Positions 5,751 through 10,950 of a DNA stretch of 10,950 nt are shown in pieces. The notes below the pieces were generated by a model, which ran no database searches, was not told the origin of the DNA, and worked only from the letters and a program-made list of their open reading frames with translations. The first letter of the stretch is position 1. Each line of letters starts with the position of its first letter. Made by a program: the position numbers and the translations under genes. Source of the stretch: Geodermatophilaceae bacterium (GTDB taxonomy: Bacteria; Actinomycetota; Actinomycetes; Mycobacteriales; Geodermatophilaceae); NCBI GenBank assembly GCA_013811805.1, contig JACCUM010000398.1, positions 1 to 10,950 of the forward strand, read 5' to 3'.

Positions 5751-7220
5751 GTGAGTTCGTCGGGTCTGTCCGCAGTCGTGGTCCTGGCCGCTGGAATCGG
5801 TAGCCGGATGGCATCGGCGACCCCCAAGGTTCTGCACGAGATCGGCGGACGGAGCCTGTTAGGCCACGTCCTCGCCGCGGCCGCACCGTTGCGGGCCGCT
5901 CAACACCTCGTCGTCGTCGGAGCCGGCCGCGACGTCGTCGCCGCGCATGTTGCCGGCATCGCCCCGGACGCTGAAACGGTGGTCCAGGCCGATCAGCTGG
6001 GATCCGGCCACGCGACCGCGCTGGCCCTGGAGCAGGTACGCAAGCCCGGGCCGGTGCTGATCCTCAACGGGGATGTACCGCTGCTCACGCCGGGTACGTT
6101 GTCCGATCTGGTGGCCACCCATGCGAGCGCGCAGGCGGCCCTGACGGTCCTGACCGCGCGAGTGGACGACGCGCACGGGTTGGGCCGGATCCTGCGGGAC
6201 AGCTCCGGTGCCCCGGTCGGAATCGTCGAACACCGCGATGCCGCTCCGGATCAGTTGGCTATCGACGAGGTCAACGCGGGTGCCTACGTCGCCGACGGTG
6301 CTGCCCTGGCCTCGGCGCTGGAGCGGTTGCGGACGGGCAACGCCCAAGGCGAGCAGTACCTCACCGACGCGGTTGCGCTGTTCGTCTCGGACGGGAGAAC
6401 CGTCGCCGCGCACATAGCAGCCGATCCGAGCGATGTCCTCGGCTGCAACGACCGCATCGAACTGGCCGCCCGCGGTCGCATCCTGAATGACCGGGTCCTG
6501 CGGCGACACATGGCCGCCGGTGTCACGATCGTCGATCCGGCGAGCACCTGGATCGACGTCACGGTCGAGATCAGCCGCGATGTCAGGCTGCTGCCCGGCA
6601 GCCAACTGCATGGGTCCACCTCGATCGCCGAAGGCGCCATCCTCGGCCCGGACACCACGTTGACCGACTGCGTCGTCGGAGAAGGCGCGACGGTTGTCCG
6701 TACGCACGGCACCCAAGCCGTGATCGGACCAGGAGCCAGCGTCGGCCCGTATACCTACCTCCGGCCCGGCACTCGGCTGGGCCCGGCCGCCAAGGCCGGT
6801 GCCTTCGTCGAGATCAAGAACGCCGATGTCGGGAAGGGCAGCAAGATTCCGCACCTTTCCTATGTCGGTGATGCCACGATCGGTGAGCACAGCAACATCG
6901 GCGCAGCCACGGTGTTCGTCAACTACGACGGGATCGCCAAGCACCGCACAACGATCGGCAGTCATGCGCGTACGGGCGCAGACAACATGTTCGTCGCGCC
7001 GGTGTCGGTCGGCGACGGTGCTTACACCGCGGCCGGATCAGTGATCACCGAAGATGTGCCCCCGGGAGCCATGGGAGTGTCCAGGGCACGGCAACGCAAC
7101 ATCGCCGGTTGGGTACGCCTGCAACGGCCGGGAACGCCGGCCGCCGAAGCGGCTCGAGCGGCCGCCCCGGAGGAATCGGAGCCAGGATCAGAAATGCCGG
7201 AGCAGGGCGGACAGGAGTAA
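5751..7220 (+). CDS. glmU: Bifunctional GlmU: N-acetylglucosamine-1-phosphate uridyltransferase / glucosamine-1-phosphate acetyltransferase
   Basis: GlmU acetylates glucosamine-1-phosphate with acetyl-CoA and then couples it to UTP, giving UDP-GlcNAc for peptidoglycan. It is cytoplasmic and trimeric. The 489-residue product has the nucleotidyltransferase signature at 12-29 (LAAGIGSRM...PKVLH; Ser replaces the usual Thr of GTRM), then NGDVPLL and the Rossmann-like domain to about residue 240. The C-terminal left-handed beta-helix carries hexapeptide repeats (for example GDATIGEHSNIGAATV). H368 in PHLSYVG corresponds to the catalytic histidine of the acetyltransferase site, followed by NYDG and the SHARTGADNMFVAPV segment. 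The last 30 residues form an acidic, Pro/Ala-rich tail, common in actinobacterial GlmU and probably disordered. Start is GTG with a good Shine-Dalgarno. prs begins two bases after the stop, so the two genes are one operon. Confidence 0.97.
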   Translation: MSSSGLSAVVVLAAGIGSRMASATPKVLHEIGGRSLLGHVLAAAAPLRAAQHLVVVGAGRDVVAAHVAGIAPDAETVVQADQLGSGHATALALEQVRKPGPVLILNGDVPLLTPGTLSDLVATHASAQAALTVLTARVDDAHGLGRILRDSSGAPVGIVEHRDAAPDQLAIDEVNAGAYVADGAALASALERLRTGNAQGEQYLTDAVALFVSDGRTVAAHIAADPSDVLGCNDRIELAARGRILNDRVLRRHMAAGVTIVDPASTWIDVTVEISRDVRLLPGSQLHGSTSIAEGAILGPDTTLTDCVVGEGATVVRTHGTQAVIGPGASVGPYTYLRPGTRLGPAAKAGAFVEIKNADVGKGSKIPHLSYVGDATIGEHSNIGAATVFVNYDGIAKHRTTIGSHARTGADNMFVAPVSVGDGAYTAAGSVITEDVPPGAMGVSRARQRNIAGWVRLQRPGTPAAEAARAAAPEESEPGSEMPEQGGQE

Positions 7221-7222
7221 GC

Positions 7223-8203
7223 ATGAGCGCGATCCGACAGCAGACCCACAAGAGCTTGATGCTGTTGTCCGGCAGGGCATTTCCCGAACTGGCCATCGAT
7301 ATCGCCGAGCGTCTGGGTGCGACGCCAACGCCCGTCACGAGTTACGAGTTCGCCAACGGTGAGCTCTATGTGCGCTTCGACGAGTCCGTACGCGGCAGCG
7401 ACGCGTTCATCATCCAGAGCCACACCGCCCCGATCAACACCTGGTTGATGGAGCAGCTGATCATGGTCGACGCAGCGAAGCGGGCCTCGGCCAAGCGGAT
7501 CACCGTCGTTGCGCCATTCTTTCCGTACGCCAGGCAGGACAAGAAACACCGCGGACGCGAACCGATCTCAGCCAGGTTGGTAGCCGACATGTTCCATGCG
7601 GCCGGCGCCGATCGGTTGATGGTCGTCGACCTGCACACTGCCCAGATCCAGGGATTCTTCGACGGGCCGGTTGACCACCTGTTCGCCCTGTCCCTGCTCG
7701 TCGAGCACGTCCGAAACCGCTGGCAGGGCAAGGACATCACTGTGGTATCGCCGGACTCGGGCCGAGTGCGGGTCGCCGAACGCTGGACCGAACGGCTCGG
7801 CGGCGTACCGCTGGCCTTCATCCACAAGACCCGCGACATCAGTCGACCCAACGACGTGATCGCGAACCGGGTCGTCGGCGAGGTCGCGGGCCGGCATTGC
7901 GTCGTCGTCGACGACATGATCGACACCGGAGGCACGATCACCAAGGCCGCGGATGCGCTGTTCGAGGCTGGCGCTGCCGAGGTGGCGGTCGCGGTCACCC
8001 ACGGGGTGCTGTCCGGTCCCGCGGTCGATCGACTGAAGAACAGCCGGATCAGCGAGGTCGTGGTGACCAACACCCTCCCGATCCCGCAGGATCGCCGATT
8101 CGACAAACTGACCGTCCTGTCCATCGCGCCGCTGCTCGCCCTAGCGATCAGGGAAGTCTTCGAGGACGGCTCGGTCACCAGCCTGTTCGACGGCGACAGC
8201 TAG
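7223..8203 (+). CDS. prs: Ribose-phosphate pyrophosphokinase (PRPP synthetase)
   Basis: Prs transfers pyrophosphate from ATP to ribose-5-phosphate, giving PRPP for purine, pyrimidine, histidine, tryptophan, NAD and, in actinomycetes, decaprenyl-phospho-arabinose synthesis. The 326-residue product has the usual length. Seen in order: FANGELYVRF (43-52), the PYARQDKKHRGREPISA ATP-binding region (101-117), VVDLHTAQIQGFF with H138, the flexible-loop HKTRD (201-205), and the PRPP-binding signature VVVDDMIDTGGT (227-238). The ATG at 7223 has AGGAG (7213-7217) inside the end of glmU, five bases away. Longer in-frame starts would overlap glmU. cysQ starts 14 bases after the stop. Confidence 0.97.
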   Translation: MSAIRQQTHKSLMLLSGRAFPELAIDIAERLGATPTPVTSYEFANGELYVRFDESVRGSDAFIIQSHTAPINTWLMEQLIMVDAAKRASAKRITVVAPFFPYARQDKKHRGREPISARLVADMFHAAGADRLMVVDLHTAQIQGFFDGPVDHLFALSLLVEHVRNRWQGKDITVVSPDSGRVRVAERWTERLGGVPLAFIHKTRDISRPNDVIANRVVGEVAGRHCVVVDDMIDTGGTITKAADALFEAGAAEVAVAVTHGVLSGPAVDRLKNSRISEVVVTNTLPIPQDRRFDKLTVLSIAPLLALAIREVFEDGSVTSLFDGDS

Positions 8204-8217
8204 CCGGAAGGCATTCC

Positions 8218-8994
8218 ATGACTCAGATCCGTCAGCCCGCCGATTCCCTCGACGATCTAGCGCCGGAGGACGACCACGCGGTGGCCGCCGCACTGGCCAC
8301 CGCCGCCGGCGGCCGGCTGCTCGAGATCCGTGCCGAGGTCGGCTTCGGTGATGCCGCGGCCCTCCGCTGCGCCGGTGACGCGGGAGCACAGATTCTGCTT
8401 GCCAGCCAGCTCGCCCGGCTGCGTCCCGACGATGCGGTGCTCTCCGAAGAGGCCCGGGACGATCCCACCCGACTCGCCCGATCACGGGTCTGGATCATCG
8501 ATCCTTTGGACGGAACCCGGGAGTTCTCCGAGGACGGGCGCAGCGACTGGGCGGTCCACGTCGCCCTGTGGGTCGACGGTGAACTCGCAGTCGGTGCGGT
8601 CGCGCTTCCCGGCCGCGGCATCACCCTTGCCACGCCGGCTGTCGAGGCCCCGCCGCCGGCGCCCGACCAGCCACGGGTGGTCGTCAGCCGGACCCGGCCT
8701 CCGGCCGAGGCATCCGCGGTGGCAGCCGCGTTGGCCGCCGTACTCGTGCCTCTGGGTTCGGCAGGGGCGAAAGTGTCCGCCGTCGTGCTCGGCGATGCGG
8801 ACGTGTATGTACACAGTGGAGGGCAGTACGAATGGGATTCGGCGGCTCCGGTGGCGGTGGCGCGGGCGGCCGGCCTGCACACGAGTCGGATAGACGGTTC
8901 CCGGTTGATCTACAACCAGGCCGATCCCTATCTCCCTGACCTGCTCATCTGCCGGCCCGAACTGGCCGAGGACGTGCTCGCCATCCTCAACTGA
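8218..8994 (+). CDS. cysQ: Inositol monophosphatase-superfamily phosphatase, CysQ-like 3'(2'),5'-bisphosphate nucleotidase
   Basis: CysQ hydrolyses 3'-phosphoadenosine 5'-phosphate (and PAPS) to AMP plus phosphate, removing an inhibitory by-product of sulfate assimilation. It needs Mg2+. The 258-residue product has the metal-binding motifs of the superfamily: E77/E78 in LSEE, D95-P-L-D98-G-T within VWIIDPLDGTREFSE, and D207 in EWDSAAP. The REFSE continuation after DPLDGT and the C-terminal YNQADPYLPDLLICRPE stretch resemble actinobacterial CysQ more than SuhB/ImpA-type inositol phosphatases. The ATG at 8218 is preceded by GGAAGG (8205-8210) seven bases away, and the gap to prs is 14 bases, so it is likely the third gene of the glmU-prs unit. 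Substrate specificity (PAP, fructose-1,6-bisphosphate or inositol phosphate) is inferred, not shown. Confidence 0.87.
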   Translation: MTQIRQPADSLDDLAPEDDHAVAAALATAAGGRLLEIRAEVGFGDAAALRCAGDAGAQILLASQLARLRPDDAVLSEEARDDPTRLARSRVWIIDPLDGTREFSEDGRSDWAVHVALWVDGELAVGAVALPGRGITLATPAVEAPPPAPDQPRVVVSRTRPPAEASAVAAALAAVLVPLGSAGAKVSAVVLGDADVYVHSGGQYEWDSAAPVAVARAAGLHTSRIDGSRLIYNQADPYLPDLLICRPELAEDVLAILN

Positions 8995-9035
8995 GGTGGC
9001 ACCAGCCGGTGCCGAGGTCGGAGGAGAGAACCGGG

Positions 9036-9041
9036 TATCAT
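9036..9041 (+). promoter_or_regulatory. Probable -10 box for rplY
   Basis: TATCAT matches TATAAT in five of six positions and sits 42 bases after the cysQ stop. No convincing -35 is visible upstream. A start near 9048 would leave a leader of about 178 bases before rplY. Confidence 0.45.
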
Positions 9042-9047
9042 TGCGGG

Positions 9048-9225
9048 CAGACCGGCGAGGGAGTGCGGCCGTAGCGCCCGACTCCGTGATCGACGGCGGT
9101 GTTGTGCGTCAGCTCCGCTGAAGTCAGCTCGGCGGAGAGGCATCGACCCACATGCACCGCCGCAACTCCGTTCGGTCCACTCACGTGGCCGACCGATACC
9201 CGTTCGACCCGCCCGGAGGCAAGCC
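9048..9225 (+). other. Structured 5' leader of rplY
   Basis: The stretch before rplY holds no coding sequence I can support, but has two visible hairpins. GGAGT (9060-9064) pairs with ACTCC (9081-9085). CTCCGC (9113-9118) pairs with GCGGAG (9132-9137), with an alternative inner pairing GCTGA/TCAGC. The Shine-Dalgarno GGAGG at 9215-9219 is six bases from the ATG. I do not recognise it as a named riboswitch or ribosomal-protein leader. Boundaries depend on the -10 call. Confidence 0.35.
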
Positions 9226-9933
9226 ATGGCCGAAGTCCGTATCACCGCGCAGCCGCGTACCGAGTTCGGTAAGGGCTATGCCCGGCGTACCCGTCGAGCC
9301 GGGCTCGTACCTGCAGTCCTGTACGGCCACGGCGAGGATGTCCGGCACTTGTCGTTGTCGGCGCGTGAGTTCGCCAAGGCGCTCAAGGGCGGATCCAACA
9401 CGCTGCTCACTGTCGCGCTGGACGGGGAGACGCATCTGGCTTTGCCCAAGGCCGTCACTCGGCATCCGATCCGCCCTGAGTTCACGCACGTGGATCTACT
9501 GCTCGTACGCCGTGGCGAGAAGGTGACCGTCGCCGTCGCCGTACATCTGATCGGTGAGCCCGCTCCGGACACCCTGGTCAACCAGGAGTTGACCGCGTTG
9601 ACCATCGAGGCCGAAGCGACCCACATCCCGCCGTCCTTCGATGTCTCCATCGCGGGCAAGCACGTGGGTCAGTCGATTCTGGCCGGCGACATCGAACTGC
9701 CCAGCGGAACGACCCTGGTGACCGAGGCCGACAACCTGGTGGTCGGCTTCCTGGCCGCACCCACCGCCGAAGAGCTCGAAGCCGAGCTCGAAGAGGCCGA
9801 GGCCGAGGTCGGCATCGAGCGCGACGCGTCCGACGAAGAGATCCAGGCTGCCGCCGAGGCGGAGGCCGAGGCCGAGGCCTCGACCGATCAGGATGACGAT
9901 TCCGCGGCTCCTTCCGGGGACTCGGCGAGCTAG
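9226..9933 (+). CDS. rplY: Large ribosomal subunit protein bL25 (CTC/TL5 general-stress type)
   Basis: bL25 binds 5S rRNA in the central protuberance of the 50S subunit. The 235-residue product is the long CTC-type form. Residues 1-95 are the 5S-binding L25 domain (RTEFGKGYARRTRRAGLVPAVLYGHG, then HPIRPEFTHVDLLLV). Residues about 98-178 are the beta-rich TL5/CTC C-terminal domain. The last 55 residues form a very acidic Glu/Ala tail encoded partly by GCCGAG-type hexamer repeats (9853-9879), a common and probably disordered extension in actinomycetes. The ATG at 9226 has a good Shine-Dalgarno. It has its own promoter-like box and leader, so it may be expressed apart from cysQ, consistent with the family's general-stress behaviour in Bacillus. 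Confidence 0.96.
   Translation: MAEVRITAQPRTEFGKGYARRTRRAGLVPAVLYGHGEDVRHLSLSAREFAKALKGGSNTLLTVALDGETHLALPKAVTRHPIRPEFTHVDLLLVRRGEKVTVAVAVHLIGEPAPDTLVNQELTALTIEAEATHIPPSFDVSIAGKHVGQSILAGDIELPSGTTLVTEADNLVVGFLAAPTAEELEAELEEAEAEVGIERDASDEEIQAAAEAEAEAEASTDQDDDSAAPSGDSAS
9853..9879 (+). repeat. GCCGAG hexamer tract in the rplY tail
   Basis: Four and a half units of GCCGAG, with one C-to-G change, encode the Ala-Glu repeat AEAEAEAEA near the C-terminus of bL25. In-frame hexamer changes would alter tail length without a frameshift. Confidence 0.6.
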
Positions 9934-10002
9934 CCTGCGGCGCCAGCGTCCCGGACCGCCGTCGAGGCGTTGTGGGCCGCTGCTCCCTTGGCGCACCTAT
10001 GT

Positions 10003-10620
10003 ATGAGCCCACGACAGGCAGTGCCGGGCCGGCCCAGCGGGGTCGAGGCCGCCATCGTCGTGGGTCTGGGCAATCCGGGCCCGGACTACGCCGGCCATCG
10101 GCACAACGTCGGTGCCATGGTGGTGGCCGCGATCGCCGCGGCGCAGGGCGTCACACTCAAGCGCGGACGCGGCAGGCTGGCCCGGGTCGCGTGCACGAGT
10201 ACGCGGTTGGCCGGAAGCCGAGTCCTTCTGGCCACGCTGACCACGTACATGAACGAATCCGGCCAGGTAGTACGGCCGTTGCTCGACTACTACAAATCCG
10301 AGCCCGGATCGTTGATCGTCCTGCACGACGAACTCGACCTGCCCTTCGGTGCCGTCCGGATCAAACAAGGCGGCGGGGACAACGGGCACAACGGGCTGCG
10401 TTCGATCACCCAGTCGCTGCACAGCCCCGACTACATCCGCATCCGGATCGGGATCGGACGACCGGTCGGGCGGCAATCGCCGGCCGACTTCGTCCTTCGC
10501 GACTTCAGCGCCGCAGAGCGGACTGAACTGCCCGCGATCCTCGACCAAGCGGCTGGTGCGGTGTCCCTGATCATCGCCGGTGGGGTCGGCCATGCCCAGA
10601 ACGAGCTGCACCGCCCCTGA
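10003..10620 (+). CDS. pth: Peptidyl-tRNA hydrolase
   Basis: Pth cleaves the ester bond of peptidyl-tRNAs released early from ribosomes, recycling tRNA; cytoplasmic and usually essential. The 205-residue product shows VVGLGNPGPDY with N24, HRHNVG with the catalytic H34 (the usual TRHN is HRHN here), TYMNESG with the substrate-binding Asn, HDELDLPFG with the Asp that orients the catalytic His, and GGGDNGHNGLRS typical of actinobacteria. The start is uncertain. The ATG at 10003 and the GTG at 10021 (199 residues) both lack a clear Shine-Dalgarno, and the TTG at 9970 would be longer still. I chose the only ATG. The gap to rplY is 69 bases with no obvious promoter, so both are probably co-transcribed. 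Confidence 0.93.
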   Translation: MSPRQAVPGRPSGVEAAIVVGLGNPGPDYAGHRHNVGAMVVAAIAAAQGVTLKRGRGRLARVACTSTRLAGSRVLLATLTTYMNESGQVVRPLLDYYKSEPGSLIVLHDELDLPFGAVRIKQGGGDNGHNGLRSITQSLHSPDYIRIRIGIGRPVGRQSPADFVLRDFSAAERTELPAILDQAAGAVSLIIAGGVGHAQNELHRP

Positions 10621-10633
10621 TCCAATGCCTGCA

Positions 10634-10687
10634 CGCATAACGTCCGGATTCGGGGCGCGATTCTGCGACGTTATGCGCATAACGTCC
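10634..10687. promoter_or_regulatory. Triple GCATAACGTC repeat with a perfect 20-bp palindrome upstream of mfd
   Basis: GCATAACGTC occurs at 10635-10644 and 10677-10686, and inverted as GACGTTATGC at 10667-10676. The last two are contiguous and form a perfect 20-bp palindrome (10667-10686). The first and second can also form an 11-bp hairpin (10634-10644 with 10667-10677, 22-base loop). It lies between the pth stop and a -10-like box for mfd. It could be an operator, a pth terminator stem without T-run, or a dispersed chromosomal repeat. Confidence 0.6.
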
Positions 10688-10714
10688 AACAGAGGCCGCG
10701 TCCGGGGCGCCGAC

Positions 10715-10720
10715 TAAACT
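10715..10720 (+). promoter_or_regulatory. Probable -10 box for mfd
   Basis: TAAACT fits TANNNT and lies 59 bases before the GTG start of mfd. No clear -35 is present. The palindrome at 10667-10686 would end about 40 bases upstream of the predicted start site. Confidence 0.4.
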
Positions 10721-10779
10721 GGCTCCGCGCCCGCGCTCGGCTGTGTTCTGGCGCGCCATCATCCCCATGAGAGGAACAA

Positions 10780-10950
10780 GTGCCGCTGTCCGGGCTGCTC
10801 GAGGCCGTACTCGCCGAAGGCGGCGGGCGAGACCTGGCCGAGGCCGCCCGCCGTACCGGGGTGGACGTTCAGACCATCACCGCCATGAACCCGCTCGCGG
10901 TCGCAGCGATCGCCGGCGAACGCGAACGCGGCGGCGCCGGGCGTCCTGTG
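10780..10950 (+). CDS. mfd: Transcription-repair coupling factor Mfd, N-terminal fragment (runs off the window)
   Basis: Mfd is the DNA translocase that removes stalled RNA polymerase and recruits UvrA for transcription-coupled repair. Only the first 57 codons are present: they begin PLSGLLEAVLAEGGGRDLAE and end GAGRPV at the window edge. This matches the start of actinobacterial Mfd (a short helical lead followed by GRPVL before the UvrB-like domain), but no helicase motif is yet in view, so the call leans on position after rplY-pth. The GTG at 10780 has AGAGGA (10770-10775) four bases upstream. The ATG at 10767 is in another frame and gives an Arg-rich nonsense peptide. Confidence 0.75.
   Translation, partial: MPLSGLLEAVLAEGGGRDLAEAARRTGVDVQTITAMNPLAVAAIAGERERGGAGRPV

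Noticed and set aside
5859..6965. Long open frame on the minus strand (368 codons) opposite glmU
   Set aside because: It lies antisense to an unmistakable glmU, has no recognisable motif, and long antisense frames are expected in GC-rich genes.
9152..9526. Frame starting at ATG 9152 in the rplY leader and running into rplY
   Set aside because: It is out of frame with rplY, has no good Shine-Dalgarno, and encodes an Arg/Ser-rich sequence without resemblance to a protein family.
1..10950. CRISPR array, insertion sequence, phage or toxin-antitoxin module
   Set aside because: I found no regularly spaced repeats, transposase motifs, terminal inverted repeats with target duplications, or small paired genes of that kind.

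Overview
The window is high-GC chromosomal DNA of an actinomycete. The evidence is a uniform GC-rich coding style, GTG starts, GTGA stop/start overlaps, TANNNT -10 boxes without good -35 boxes, and above all the gene order rsmA-ispE ... tRNA-Gln-glmU-prs ... rplY-pth-mfd, a conserved housekeeping neighbourhood of Actinobacteria. The genus cannot be read from the sequence. The order differs from mycobacteria (no lpqT; cysQ sits between prs and rplY).

Layout. Positions 20-1791 hold rsmA (16S rRNA dimethylation) and ispE (isoprenoid precursor synthesis), translationally coupled by a 4-base overlap. A 162-base gap with a hairpin at the ispE stop, two DnaA-box-like sequences, a -10-like box and a strong Shine-Dalgarno leads to a 635-residue protein (1954-3861) with a helical N-terminal half and a C-terminal DUF1023 alpha/beta-hydrolase domain. 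Converging on it from the minus strand is a two-gene unit: an acyl-CoA delta-9-type desaturase (5490-4522) followed by a TetR-family regulator (4525-3896), again with a GTGA overlap. A nested 31-bp dyad just upstream of the desaturase start is the obvious candidate operator.

From 5624 everything is again on the plus strand: tRNA-Gln(UUG), glmU (UDP-GlcNAc synthesis), prs (PRPP synthesis), cysQ (3'-phosphoadenosine phosphatase family), a 231-base gap with a promoter-like box and a structured leader, rplY (bL25/CTC-type ribosomal protein), pth (peptidyl-tRNA hydrolase), and the first 57 codons of mfd (transcription-repair coupling factor). The pth-mfd gap contains three copies of a 10-base sequence, two of which form a perfect 20-bp palindrome.

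Function. The backbone supplies translation (rRNA modification, tRNA, bL25, Pth), cell-wall and isoprenoid precursors (GlmU, IspE) and nucleotide metabolism (Prs, CysQ). The accessory island at 1954-5490, made of the DUF1023 hydrolase plus the TetR/desaturase pair, interrupts this backbone and suggests a local membrane-lipid unit. I see no CRISPR array, insertion sequence, phage gene or dedicated defence system. The most interesting items are the two regulatory palindromes and the uncharacterised hydrolase.
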